In this document: positions 24,546-34,104 of the stretch, in pieces
Layout: each line of letters opens with the position of its first letter
Position numbering within the stretch: position 1 is the stretch's first letter
DNA from: Streptomyces sp. SLBN-31
Lineage (GTDB): Bacteria; Actinomycetota; Actinomycetes; Streptomycetales; Streptomycetaceae
DNA: 64,000 bases
NCBI RefSeq assembly: GCF_006715395.1
Contig: NZ_VFNC01000001.1
Span: 2,294,001 to 2,358,000 of the forward strand
Direction of reading: 5' to 3'
The notes under the pieces: generated by a model
What the model saw: only the letters and a program-made list of their open reading frames with translations
Told to the model about the DNA's origin: nothing
Databases searched by the model: none
Program-made: the position numbers and the translations under genes

Positions 24546-24902
24546 GCATCGCTCCTTGGCGCTGTCCCGGAGCCGGAATCTTATCGACGTCTCACGGCAA
24601 AAGGGGGCGATTGGAGTCGAGCGACGGTCCCGGACGACATGAGCGCCGTGGGCGACCACCAGCTCAGGCGAAGTGCACGGGCGCCATGGAGCTCAGGGTG
24701 CTCGACGAGCCGGACCGCACACCCGCTCACTCGATTCGTCGCGCGCTTCGCCCGGTGGACAGGTTGTGCTTCTCCAGCGCTTGCCAGAGAGGCTCGATCG
24801 CTCATTGCGACCTTTCGAGCGCCTGACGGTTGGGAAGGCTAAGCCGTAGGCTGTCCAAACCAGCGGGAAGCTACTCGATGACAGCCGGGGGGAGGTCACG
24901 GG
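24546..24902. other. Divergent promoter region between trypco2 and VMAP genes
   Basis: About 360 bp between two divergent starts. No gene was recognised. A GGGGGGAGG run shortly before 24903 is the ribosome site of the VMAP gene. Promoters for both directions must lie here but cannot be assigned. Confidence 0.4.
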
Positions 24903-26393
24903 GTGAGGGAGCGCAGCTCCGCACGGGTACGCAACGAGCTCATCGCAGCGATCACCCGCGTACTCACGACGTCGGAGACGATGCGCCGACAGGCCGGCGC
25001 GGACATGGTGCTACAGGATCTCGCTGCGGAGCTGGGGCCGAGCATGGTCATCGACCCCCGCCAGGATGCCCCGCTGACGCTGTGGATGCGGCAGTTGGTG
25101 AAGTCCTGTGCGGCTGCCGACGAAGGTCTGCAGACTCTGGCTCGTTGCGTCGACTACGCCGAGCAGGGCTCCGAGACCGCGCTTGCCGTTTGGCGGCTGG
25201 TGGACGAGTGGGAAGCGGCGGCATTTTTCGAGAACGCGGATCTGCATCCCCTGCGCCCGGTCCTGCACAGCATCCACTCAACATCGCTCCTGACGCGGCT
25301 GGCCCGCCGAGCCAGCCACGCGCGCACGCAGGAACTCGAAGCCTGGTGCAGCACCGGTTGGGAGGTTTTCCTGCACCTGGCCGGGGACAACGCGGCCGCG
25401 GATGAGCTGCCCCCCGCCATGGCGTTCCTGGCTCTTGTCGCCGAGTACCTGGTCAAGGACGGCCGCACCAAGGAAGCCGAGGAGCTGCGGCGTTGGAACC
25501 GCAGACAGGCCCAACTGCGGGGACTGACCGACGAGATGACCAACTGGCAGCATGACACGTACGACCCACCGAGTGAACCCGCGCTCCATCCCGCGTACCT
25601 GCTGATCCAGTTGGAGCCCGACGGAGTCGACCTTGACAGTTACTACCTGTCGCATTGGCGTCAATCCGATTCGGACGGCTGGCACCCGATACCCGGTGAG
25701 ACCCTGAAACTCAAGAGGACCGAGCTTCCCGCCGCAGTGGATCGCCTCATTGAGCAAGCCGAGGAACGGTGGGCAGACCTGCGCCAGCCTGTGATCATTG
25801 AGTACATTTTGCCCTGGGAACTACTTGACGAGCCCGTGGAGTGGTGGAACAAGGAACTTGACGCCCCCATTCCGACCCCCCTGGTGATGGACTACACCGT
25901 GGTCCTGCGCTCGTTCGAACGACTACGCAAGGGGGCGTGGCATCGCCCCTGGAACAATCGCTGGCGCCAATTGAAGGACAGTCCTGCCCACAGCCGCTCG
26001 CACTGGAGCACGCCGGAGGGTTCTGCCTTTCACCTGGAACGAGAGCTCAAAGAGGACGAACAGATTGTCTGCCTCGTCCTCAGTGAATCGCCCCGTACCG
26101 ACTCGCCCACGGCCCGTCAGGAGTTCGTGGCAGCTCTGCGAGCGGGCATCCCTGCCCTTCTGTGGGACAGGAGCGGCTCGGGAGTGCCCTTTCGTGAGGC
26201 AGCCGCGGACATCGTCCGTGACGGCGGCCTTGCCGGACTGCTGGACCGGACCCGCCGTTGGCGCAATGCAGCGCTGGCGCTGGGGCCCGAGGGATGGAAC
26301 GACCATGTCGGCCGGCATTTGGCACTGCTCCTGGATGATCCAGAACGACTGCCAGGGCCCTCTGCCGCAGCAGGTGGGCCGGGCAGCTCCTGA
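24903..26393 (+). CDS. VMAP-family protein with C-terminal VMAP-C domain
   Basis: 496 residues, GTG start with GGAGG upstream. The C-terminal half carries VMAP-C features: a HPAYLLIQLEPDG strand, YYLSHWRQ, VIIEYILPWELLDEPVEWWN, LVMDYTVVLRSFERL and a WRNAALALGP end. The N-terminal 200 residues are helical and may be the VMAP-M or effector-associated part. VMAP proteins link vWA-MoxR or trypsin-like modules to effectors in NTP-dependent conflict systems (families defined by Aravind and colleagues). No catalytic site of its own is visible, so it is probably an adaptor between the trypsin-EAD2 protease and another effector. It precedes the FxsT-like gene by 119 bp on the same strand. Confidence 0.78.
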   Translation: MRERSSARVRNELIAAITRVLTTSETMRRQAGADMVLQDLAAELGPSMVIDPRQDAPLTLWMRQLVKSCAAADEGLQTLARCVDYAEQGSETALAVWRLVDEWEAAAFFENADLHPLRPVLHSIHSTSLLTRLARRASHARTQELEAWCSTGWEVFLHLAGDNAAADELPPAMAFLALVAEYLVKDGRTKEAEELRRWNRRQAQLRGLTDEMTNWQHDTYDPPSEPALHPAYLLIQLEPDGVDLDSYYLSHWRQSDSDGWHPIPGETLKLKRTELPAAVDRLIEQAEERWADLRQPVIIEYILPWELLDEPVEWWNKELDAPIPTPLVMDYTVVLRSFERLRKGAWHRPWNNRWRQLKDSPAHSRSHWSTPEGSAFHLERELKEDEQIVCLVLSESPRTDSPTARQEFVAALRAGIPALLWDRSGSGVPFREAAADIVRDGGLAGLLDRTRRWRNAALALGPEGWNDHVGRHLALLLDDPERLPGPSAAAGGPGSS

Positions 26394-26511
26394 TCTGAAG
26401 TTGCCTACGAGCGGGGGAGATTGGAGGCGCATTTCGTGATGCCGGATGCGCGTGTCATCGCGTGCGACCACTCGCCCGTGGCGCGGGTAAGCTGCCCCGT
26501 GCACGGGGTGG

Positions 26512-29500
26512 TTGTCACGACTGTCAGCGGAGACGCGTCCCCGTCACCGCATCGACACCGCCGCCGATCTTCTGCGAGTGACCATGTCCTATGACGATGT
26601 CTGGCGCGGTCGGTTACGGGCTGGAGCAGACACCGCACTGCTCTGGCACACGTTGCTCCCAGAAGGCGGCGACGTGCCCACGGAGGCAGTTCTGATCGTT
26701 GATGCCCACGTCAGCATGCGCGTGTGGGATCGCGTGGTCCAGCAAGTGCCCGAGGCGCTGGCTGAGAACCTCACCCATGTGAGAGTCGTCCGACTGCTGG
26801 GCACGGACGAGACGGTGCCGTCGCGCGTTGGCACCGATTCTGTCCTTGGAGCGACCGAAGAAGGCACCCGACGGGTGATTCTCGTGGTCACGGATGGGCT
26901 TGCAGCTGGTTGGCACCTCGGCACAGTGCAGCCCCTGATCCGTGAGTGGACGCTGAACTGGCCCCTTGCCGTGATCAATGTCCTCCCACCGCATCTGTGG
27001 TTTCGCACCGGGCTCGATGTGTCCCACGTTCAGGTGAAAGCACCGGGCCCCTGGACGGCCAATGCGTCGTGGGAGTGGCGGCTGCGGGAGACACCACCGG
27101 GACTGTGGGCAGGCGCCGTAGGAGAAGCGGATGGCGAAGGGGAGGACGCAGCCGAAGGGGACCCCCCGAGCATCGTCCCCGTTCTCTCTCTCCTCCAGCA
27201 CGGTGCGAAGGCCTTGTCCGGCGTGCTGACCGCCGACGAACCTCTCTGGCGGGATCTGCCCGCGCTGGTCGCCCACCGCTGGAAGGCCCGCCCCGACTCT
27301 GCGCGGGCATTTCCCTGGGCGGACGAGTTTCTTGTATCGCAAAGTCCACCCACAGCAGCAAGCCGCGTCTCCGACTTCCGGGCGGCCGCTTCCCCCACCG
27401 CCTTCCAACTGGCCACCCGCCTTGCCGCGGCACCGCTCAGCCTTCCTGTCATCCGTGCTCTGATTCACTCGACACCCGGTGCCGAGCCGGTGCACGCCTC
27501 GGAACTCTTTCTCGGTGGCTTGGTGCGTCCCACAGGAGTCCGCGACGACGCGCCCGAAGCGGTCGTCTACGACTTCCTTCCGAATGCGCGTGAACAATTG
27601 CTTGCCGTGGGCCGGCGCAGCGCGACGATACGCACCGTGCGGGAGGTGCGCTCGGTTTTGGCCAACGTTCCGTCAAGCGCTTCTCTGCTGCCGCCCCCGT
27701 CGGCGTCGTTGTGCGACCCGACCGTTCCTTCCATCACGAGCCGCAACGCCTATTTCCATCGCGTCGAACTGAGCGCCATGGTGGCCGTGTCCTTTCTTGG
27801 GCGTGCCGCCGTTCTCCGTGATGCCCTGCGCTGGCACGATCAGCGGCATGCAGTGCGCCTCAACGATCTTCCGCCCGCTGCGCCCGACGTCATCCCATAC
27901 CCTCGCCCCGTAGAAGACCAAGGAGCACTGCGCATGACAACCACGCCTCAGCGCCCGGAGGAAGGAGTAAGGACCGCACAGCCTCGTATTTGGAGTCTGC
28001 CGCCGCGTAATCAGAATTTTACCGGCCGGACCGAGCTTCTCGATTTGCTGGACGAGCGGCTTGGCGAGGGTACGACAACGGTATTGCCCGAGGCGATCCA
28101 TGGCATGGGTGGGGTTGGGAAAACACAGCTGGCGATTGAGTACGCCTATCGTCATCAGGCGGAATTCGACATCATTTGGTGGATTCCGTCCGAACGGCCT
28201 GGGCAGATCGGCCAGTCGTTGGTGGAACTCGCCAGGCGGTTGGGATTGACCACTTCTTCGGAAGTCAACGTTGCTGGGCCTGCGGTTCGGGAAGCACTGC
28301 GTGAGGGTAAGCCCTTCTCTCGGTGGATGCTTATCTTCGACAACGCCGACAGCCCTGAGCAGGTGCGTCCCTATTTCCCGACCGGTGGCACGGGAACCAT
28401 CCTCGTCACCTCCCGCAATCGGCGCTGGGGGCTCGTCAGCGGCTCCCTCGAGGTGGATGTCTTCACGCGAGAAGAGAGTAAGGAGTTGCTGCGCGGTTCG
28501 GGGCCGATCCTCGCGGAAGAGGAAGCGGAAGCACTGGCGGACGCGCTGGGTGATCTACCTCTGGCACTAGTGCAGGCCGCCGCCTGGCGGGCGGAAACGG
28601 GAATGTCTGCAGCCGAGTACTTGCGCCTTTTCGAGAGCAAGAAGGACGAGCTGCTCGAGACTGCCCCCCCGCCGGACTATCAGCTGCCTGTCGCAGCTGC
28701 CTGGAACGTCTCCCTGGATCACCTGGAGACGCGTAGCCCAGCCGCCCTCCGGCTACTCCAGCTGTGCTCATACTTCGCACCGGACCCGATCTCCAGGAAA
28801 ATACTGTCACGCCGCGAAAGCAATCGCGACGATCCCTTTCCGGAGCTGAACGCGACGCTCAGCGATCCGATGAAGCTCGCACGTGCGATTCGGGAGATCA
28901 ACCGCTACTCGCTAGCCCGAATTGATCACCGAACCAACTCCATCGAGATGCACAGGTTGGTTCAGCACGTTTTGATCAACCGTATGAGCCCCCAGGAGCA
29001 AGACAGCATGCGCGGTAGCGCCCACCGCCTGATGGCGACAGCCGACCCAGGGACACCGACCGACCCGACCAGCTGGGATCGGTACGCTGAGCTCTACACT
29101 CACGTAATGGCCTCAAATGCCCTGCGGTCGGAGCAGTCCTGGACTCGCGACCTGGTCATCAACGTCGCGAAGTATCTGTACCACTGGGGCGAGCACGAGG
29201 TCGCCGTCGACTTCTCCGAATCCGCTTGGAAGGCGTGGTTGGAGCTGTTCGGCGAGGAAGACCACCAGACACTGTTGATGGGCCAGTGGTTGACCTGGAT
29301 GTACTGGACGGTCGGCCGATACCAGGAAGCCTCTGACCTGGTCGAACACGTGCGACGCGTTTACGACCGCGTTGCGGACCCCGACGCTGAAAGCGTTCTT
29401 GACGCAATCGACACCGAGGCCGGCGTGCGCCGCGCCGAAGGCCGCTTCCAAGACGCGGTGGAGCTGAACCGAGTCGCTTACGACCGAGCGGTACGCGCCT

Positions 29501-30489
29501 TCCGCGAGGACGATCCCGTCACCCTGAACATCGCCCACAACCTCGGAGTGAGTCTTCGCCTGACCGGAGCATTCCGAGAAGCGCTCGAGCTGGACCGCAA
29601 GACGTGGGGACTCAAACTGCGCGTCTTCGGCCGCGACGAACAGCGCAGCCTCATCACCGAGAACTCGATCGCCATCGACGTCCGCGAGATCGGGGACTAC
29701 ATCGGTGCGCGTCGGCTCCAGGAAAGTGCCCTGAGTGCGTCCCGCGAGCTGTTCGGCGGCGACAATCCCAACACCATCGACACCGTGCGCGAACTGGGCA
29801 TCGCCTGCCGGAAGGCAGGTGATCACGCCCGCGCACTGGAGTTCGCCCTGGAAGCCCAGGAAGGCTTCACCCGGCGCTATGGTGAGACCCACCCGAGGTC
29901 CCTCGCGAGCGCGCTGACGCTGGCCATCGCCCTTCGTCAGAACGGCGACCTGGACAGTGCGCACGCCCGTGGTCTCCAAGTCTGCTCCGGTTATCGCACG
30001 GTGTTCCACGAGCGGCATCCTTACACCATGTCCGCGGATGTCGGTCTGGCCGTCTCCGAACGCCTGCTGGGACGGCCGGAAGAGGCACACCGGCTGGACG
30101 AGGCGGCGCTGGAGGCGTTGGTCGACGCGATCGGTCCACTTCACCCCTTCACCCTGGTGACCGCCATCAATTTGGCCAGTGATCTGGCAGCCCTGGGCGA
30201 GTACCGGACGGCCGTGGACAGGGGCCGGGAAACACTTGCGCGGTGCCTGGAAACCTTCGGCCCGGACCACCCCACCACCCTCGCCTGCGCCGGAAACCTT
30301 GCCCAAGACCTTGTGTCAATCGGCTTGCACGACGAAGGCGCAGCCCTGCGCAGGGATACCGGCGAACGCCTGGAGCGAGTGCTGAACACGTCATCCGATG
30401 GTCAGGACGCTACTGCTCCCCACCCCGCAGCCATTGAATTCCGGGCGGGCGCCCGCGCGAACTGCGACATCGATCCCCTGCCGCTCTAG
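26512..30489 (+). CDS. FxsT-like NB-ARC/TPR protein
   Basis: 1325 residues. The N-terminal 430 residues resemble the SAV_2336-like region found in FxSxx-COOH-system TPR proteins. Near residues 500-830 is an NB-ARC/STAND NTPase: Walker A GMGGVGKTQ (about 531-539), Walker B LIFDNAD (about 608-614), an ILVTSRNRRW sensor and a GDLPLALVQAA GxP motif. The rest (about 870-1290) is a series of 42-residue TPR_10/kinesin-light-chain-like repeats, each with an FGxDxPxTL-type turn. STAND proteins oligomerise when the repeats sense a ligand. The start is uncertain: TTG at 26512 gives the longest chain, and GTG at about 26579 is possible. It converges on the hydroxylase gene with only 18 bp between stops. 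Confidence 0.82.
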   Translation: MSRLSAETRPRHRIDTAADLLRVTMSYDDVWRGRLRAGADTALLWHTLLPEGGDVPTEAVLIVDAHVSMRVWDRVVQQVPEALAENLTHVRVVRLLGTDETVPSRVGTDSVLGATEEGTRRVILVVTDGLAAGWHLGTVQPLIREWTLNWPLAVINVLPPHLWFRTGLDVSHVQVKAPGPWTANASWEWRLRETPPGLWAGAVGEADGEGEDAAEGDPPSIVPVLSLLQHGAKALSGVLTADEPLWRDLPALVAHRWKARPDSARAFPWADEFLVSQSPPTAASRVSDFRAAASPTAFQLATRLAAAPLSLPVIRALIHSTPGAEPVHASELFLGGLVRPTGVRDDAPEAVVYDFLPNAREQLLAVGRRSATIRTVREVRSVLANVPSSASLLPPPSASLCDPTVPSITSRNAYFHRVELSAMVAVSFLGRAAVLRDALRWHDQRHAVRLNDLPPAAPDVIPYPRPVEDQGALRMTTTPQRPEEGVRTAQPRIWSLPPRNQNFTGRTELLDLLDERLGEGTTTVLPEAIHGMGGVGKTQLAIEYAYRHQAEFDIIWWIPSERPGQIGQSLVELARRLGLTTSSEVNVAGPAVREALREGKPFSRWMLIFDNADSPEQVRPYFPTGGTGTILVTSRNRRWGLVSGSLEVDVFTREESKELLRGSGPILAEEEAEALADALGDLPLALVQAAAWRAETGMSAAEYLRLFESKKDELLETAPPPDYQLPVAAAWNVSLDHLETRSPAALRLLQLCSYFAPDPISRKILSRRESNRDDPFPELNATLSDPMKLARAIREINRYSLARIDHRTNSIEMHRLVQHVLINRMSPQEQDSMRGSAHRLMATADPGTPTDPTSWDRYAELYTHVMASNALRSEQSWTRDLVINVAKYLYHWGEHEVAVDFSESAWKAWLELFGEEDHQTLLMGQWLTWMYWTVGRYQEASDLVEHVRRVYDRVADPDAESVLDAIDTEAGVRRAEGRFQDAVELNRVAYDRAVRAFREDDPVTLNIAHNLGVSLRLTGAFREALELDRKTWGLKLRVFGRDEQRSLITENSIAIDVREIGDYIGARRLQESALSASRELFGGDNPNTIDTVRELGIACRKAGDHARALEFALEAQEGFTRRYGETHPRSLASALTLAIALRQNGDLDSAHARGLQVCSGYRTVFHERHPYTMSADVGLAVSERLLGRPEEAHRLDEAALEALVDAIGPLHPFTLVTAINLASDLAALGEYRTAVDRGRETLARCLETFGPDHPTTLACAGNLAQDLVSIGLHDEGAALRRDTGERLERVLNTSSDGQDATAPHPAAIEFRAGARANCDIDPLPL

Positions 30490-30507
30490 CCGGCCCGCTC
30501 CTTCGAG

Positions 30508-32379
30508 TCATCTGCCCTTGGCGAGCCAGGCAGCCAGTCGAAGGGGATCACCGTGCTCCAGACCTGCGGCATTCAAAGCTTCATGAACGGCTCTGATCCG
30601 TTCCGGGAAATTGAGCAGAAAGCGAGAAACCTCGCCCTGTGCGGGTTCGTCGGCAAGTGCTCGCCCCAGAAGGGGCCAGGCGGCCGCGGGGGGTTTACCG
30701 GCGCGCAACTGCTCCAACAGTACTGGGCGAGCGGCTGACCGCTCGCCCAGTGCGAGGAGCACATCTGCCGGCCCCGTCCCGCTCACCTGATCCTCAGCTC
30801 GAAGGACCCAGCATCCCTCGGGGTCGTCGATGGTGTGACGGGCGAGAGTCGCAGCAGTGTCAAGACAGACCGCCCCGCTGTCGGGCACGGAACGCGGCGC
30901 GGCCGCAAGGAGAGTGGGTGGGTGGCTGTCTCCGCGCTTCCAGGCGCTCACAGCCTCGTCGACGGCCTGCTGGGACGGTCGTAGGTGATGGGCGCGCCAT
31001 CTGGCACGGTGGTCTGTCGCCACCTCGTGTGCCAGGTACATGCCCGTACGGGACACCTCTTCGGCCGCCCACGCTTCACACCGCTCACCCAGTAAACACA
31101 TAAGTCGTCGCCCTAAGGGAGTCAATCGGTGGTGTCGCCCGACGTCCTTCAGGGTTGTCCAGACCTGGTTACGGCAAAGGGCAAATTCAAAATCGGCCAG
31201 CAATGATGCGGGGTTGTTTCGGCGGTGCCCACGCCAGAAGTTTGCCATGCCGAAGAAGGCGTATATTCCCTGAATCATGCCTTCCAAAGGTCGCGGATCG
31301 TCGCGCCAGGGAGCATAGAACAACTCGATCTGATCATTTGCGTTGTCCGCACGACGTAACAATGGTTCCAGATGAATCAGCGCGCCTAGCTTGATGTGCT
31401 GGAATTCGTGTACCAGGGTGGCCGCAAGTTGGGTAGGGCTGTCTGGTAACGAAGCGCTGATGCCACCAAAAGCCTCACCGGCTGAGCTGCTGAAAGGCCG
31501 GAATTTCTCTCTTGCGTCCGTGGGCGCCAGGGAGAGGAGAGGGCCGCACCGAAATTCCTCCGCCACAACCGGATCGTCACGCATGAGTATGTTCCATGCG
31601 TCGTCGAGTGATGAGCGCCAGACGCGGTCCTCCGCCGGATGCAGAAAGCGTGGCGCTCGGGGTGACGAAAACATGCGGTAAGGGTCATGCTCCTCCAGGA
31701 CTAGGTGGAGGGCGGACGTCCGCTCCCCGACCGTCAGCCGCCGGGTAGGCAGCCAGTCCGGGGTGGGGCGGTGCCATTCGGGCTCGACGTGCACTTCGAC
31801 GTCGGCTGCGGTGACCCGCAGAGCGCCTTCCTGTCCGACAGCGTGGGCAGATGCCCACGATTTTCCGCCCAGTTCCTGAAACCTCGCACAGCCCAGCCCC
31901 GGAAGAGAAACGGTTCCTCTGTGGAGCGGCACTTCCATGGCGAACGGGAGTCGGGCACGGGTCGCTGCGGCAACGGCCAGCGCGGACAGCCGCCCCGTGA
32001 CCACCCACAGCGGAATCTGACCGGATACGCCCTCGGTGAGGCGCCGCAGGGCCGAGGAGACCCAGACGCCTGTCCCCGGAGACATCAGGATCTCTTCCAC
32101 GAGTTCGGGGACCACTCGCTGGGCACGCTCGAGCAGATCCCACGCTTGGGTGACAGTTGCTGCTTCAGCCGGCTTGTCCTGACGAACTCGGTCGAGGAAT
32201 GCTCGCAGGAGCAACATGCGGCGACTGCGTTCGGCCCTCAGCAACGCCATGACGAAGCGGCCCGGATCGCCATCCTGGACAAGCGCCGGAACATCCTCCG
32301 CGGAAAGGGAGTGGAAGGCCGGGCGGCCTTTGGTCGCACCGACATCAGCACCCACAGATCCCCCTGCGTCACCCCACAC
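30508..32379 (-). CDS. Alpha-KG-HExxH-type peptide beta-hydroxylase
   Basis: 623 residues with GTG start. The defining motif is LVHEFQHIKLGALI, with HEFQH at 324-328, in the middle of the mod_HExxH domain. An upstream substrate-engaging region contains EVHVEPEWHRPTPDW and FSSSAGEAFGGISASLPDSP. Enzymes of this family use Fe(II) and 2-oxoglutarate to hydroxylate side chains of RiPP precursor peptides and are often fused to, or next to, FxSxx radical SAM enzymes; here the gene stands alone. Its GTG overlaps the end of the precursor gene by 11 bp (GTGTGGGGTGA), indicating coupled translation. The C-terminal 150 residues are helical and of unknown role. Confidence 0.78.
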   Translation of the reverse strand: MWGDAGGSVGADVGATKGRPAFHSLSAEDVPALVQDGDPGRFVMALLRAERSRRMLLLRAFLDRVRQDKPAEAATVTQAWDLLERAQRVVPELVEEILMSPGTGVWVSSALRRLTEGVSGQIPLWVVTGRLSALAVAAATRARLPFAMEVPLHRGTVSLPGLGCARFQELGGKSWASAHAVGQEGALRVTAADVEVHVEPEWHRPTPDWLPTRRLTVGERTSALHLVLEEHDPYRMFSSPRAPRFLHPAEDRVWRSSLDDAWNILMRDDPVVAEEFRCGPLLSLAPTDAREKFRPFSSSAGEAFGGISASLPDSPTQLAATLVHEFQHIKLGALIHLEPLLRRADNANDQIELFYAPWRDDPRPLEGMIQGIYAFFGMANFWRGHRRNNPASLLADFEFALCRNQVWTTLKDVGRHHRLTPLGRRLMCLLGERCEAWAAEEVSRTGMYLAHEVATDHRARWRAHHLRPSQQAVDEAVSAWKRGDSHPPTLLAAAPRSVPDSGAVCLDTAATLARHTIDDPEGCWVLRAEDQVSGTGPADVLLALGERSAARPVLLEQLRAGKPPAAAWPLLGRALADEPAQGEVSRFLLNFPERIRAVHEALNAAGLEHGDPLRLAAWLAKGR

Positions 32380-32587
32380 GAGACGGGTTGCTGCCCCCGA
32401 CCCTGACCGAATACGGGTCGTCGAGGTCGCTCAGCAAGTGCTCGAGCGACTCGGTCAGATCCGGACCGTCCATGGAGCGCAGTTCCTCAAGAGATATGCC
32501 CGAAAGGTCCAAAATTCCAGAACCACTCTCGGGCGTAACCTGCTCTGCGGCTGTCAAGTCCCCTCCTGTTAACGGCCGTTGCTCCAT
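32369..32587 (-). CDS. RiPP precursor peptide, FxSxx-like leader without the FxSxx tail
   Basis: 72 residues, strong AAGGAG ribosome site 6 bp before the ATG. The middle reads ILDLSGISLEELRSMDG, then PDLTESLEHLLSDLDD, very close to the leader pattern DLxGIxLEEL of FxSxx-COOH peptides. The C-terminus is PYSVRVGGSNPSRVG and does not end F-x-S-x-x. The last 15-20 residues, rich in Ser, Arg, Val, Gly and Asn, are the likely core modified by the overlapping hydroxylase. It is the first gene of a two-gene unit with that enzyme. A bioactive product has not been assigned. Confidence 0.72.
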   Translation of the reverse strand: MEQRPLTGGDLTAAEQVTPESGSGILDLSGISLEELRSMDGPDLTESLEHLLSDLDDPYSVRVGGSNPSRVG

Positions 32588-32661
32588 GCGGCGCTCCTTC
32601 CCATGATGGCCCAGAGTGAGCCTTCCCGAAACCCTGCGTACGGACCGGTCACCGCATCACT

Positions 32662-33735
32662 TCATCCATATTTGAGCGTTAATCGTCTCAGAACGTGCTC
32701 GACGTGGTGGACCTCCTCCGAGTCTTGCTCCCAGCGCCGCAAAGCATCGACCACCGCGGCGAAGGTGCCTGGGTACCTCCTGCACGTGCGCAACAGTCCG
32801 TGCACCTCGAAGCGGAGACTGCCGGCGCGGGGGCGCTGGGCCGCAAGGCGTGGATCGACCTCCTCCAATAGCGTGTCAAGTCCGTCGAGTCGGCGCAGGG
32901 AAGGAAGAGCGGCAATGGCATCCGTCACCTGCCATAGTTCGGCGGGATTCACGAGGGACAGCAGGCGGGAGGGCAGTGGGGGAAAGAAAGCCTCCTCGGT
33001 GAGCAACAGATGCGGCGGCAAACCGGCATGCCGGCGCATCATCTCCAGCTCCGCTTCCTCCAATGCCTCATACCAGCGGGTCACCCGTACAGCGGCCAGT
33101 CGGTTCAGACCGTCTGCCCGATGATGCACGGCAACCACGCCGATGATCGCGTCCCGGTGCCAGACGGCCGCGCCGGACATACCCTCCCAGGGCGAACGGT
33201 TCGGCCCCACCTCGTCGGAGGGCGGAGCAACGGCAACTTCCAAGGTCCCCTCGCGGCGGTTCGAGAGGACGGAGACCCTGCCGTCCACGTGACAGGAATC
33301 GCGATACCGGGTCGGTCGACCGGTCTCGGCGTGATCGGCCGGGACGGTGGACTGACGCATCTTGAACAGCGGGAACCCGACGGCGGAAACCTGCACCGTC
33401 ACGTCGTCGTCCGGTAGCCCCGTGAACCGTGGGTGTGCGAGGGCCGAAGGAACCCGGGCAGGTAGATCGGTGAGCTCCAGCAGCGCCAGGTCTGCTCCGG
33501 CTGACGCAAAGACGACCCGCGCCTCGGTCGCCCACTCGGTGGGGCGATCCGCGTCGAAACGGACCCGCAACACCGCGTCCGACGCCTCCACGACGTGCGC
33601 CGAGGTGATCACGTGATGCCCCGACACTCGATAGCCTGAACCCCGGCGACCCGCAAGACCATGGGTGCGTCCCGTGATCACCTCGGCCACTCGGCTGATC
33701 TCCAGCCCTGCCGGACTCCTCTCGGGTGCGTCCAC
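32662..33735 (-). CDS. Trypsin-like serine protease fused to effector-associated domain 2
   Basis: 357 residues, GTG start. The N-terminal 230 residues are a trypsin-like fold with His47 in VITSAHVVE, Asp82 in ADLALLEL and Ser187 in EGMSGAAVW; no signal peptide is present, so it works in the cytoplasm. The last 85 residues (ELWQVTDAIAALPSLRRLDG to the end, LRFEVHGLLRTCRRYPGTF) match effector-associated domain 2, a helical adaptor used for EAD-EAD contacts. The protease is the probable effector or processor of the trypco2/VMAP/FxsT set. It lies 74 bp upstream of the precursor gene on the same strand, so it may also cleave the leader peptide, which is inference. Confidence 0.82.
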   Translation of the reverse strand: MDAPERSPAGLEISRVAEVITGRTHGLAGRRGSGYRVSGHHVITSAHVVEASDAVLRVRFDADRPTEWATEARVVFASAGADLALLELTDLPARVPSALAHPRFTGLPDDDVTVQVSAVGFPLFKMRQSTVPADHAETGRPTRYRDSCHVDGRVSVLSNRREGTLEVAVAPPSDEVGPNRSPWEGMSGAAVWHRDAIIGVVAVHHRADGLNRLAAVRVTRWYEALEEAELEMMRRHAGLPPHLLLTEEAFFPPLPSRLLSLVNPAELWQVTDAIAALPSLRRLDGLDTLLEEVDPRLAAQRPRAGSLRFEVHGLLRTCRRYPGTFAAVVDALRRWEQDSEEVHHVEHVLRRLTLKYG

Positions 33736-34104
33736 AGGAGCCCTCTACCCCGCGCCTACTCGGCCTACGCCGTCAGGCGCTCAAGCCGCCCGGCGAGTTC
33801 GGTGAAGGGCGGGCTGCGGGCGTGCTCCTGGAGCAGACGTGATCATCGCGCCGACAGCAGCAGCCCCGCCAGGGCAGGCAGTTGTGCCGGCGGTGACACC
33901 GGCTTTCGCGCTGCGCCGTCCGGCACCTGGTCATCGCGATCGCAGGCGCTACGGCTGCGGCAGGTCGGCTCACTCCCCGTACCGACGACTTTCACGCGGA
34001 CGCCACCGCACCCTTCCCTGACGTTCGTCGCTCTTGGAACACTCGCACCGCGCGCAATCCGTCACGTTCCGGCCATCCGCACCCAGGATGAGAGGCACTC
34101 ACCC
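33736..34104. other. Intergenic region between protease and phospholipase C genes
   Basis: About 370 bp with divergent genes on both sides. No gene or clear hairpin was recognised. AGAGG shortly before 34105 may serve as ribosome site for the phospholipase. This is roughly where the accessory region ends and the conserved chromosome-like region begins. Confidence 0.4.

Noticed and set aside
24237..33735. A complete FxSxx-COOH radical SAM (FxsB) cluster
   Set aside because: No radical SAM CxxxCxxC protein or FxsC is present, and the precursor lacks the FxSxx ending; only the FxsT-like protein and HExxH enzyme are there.
33769..33841. Minus-strand LLQEHARSPPFTELAGRLE ending in a stop
   Set aside because: Only about 24 codons from the preceding stop, no start; could be a gene end remnant but not supportable.
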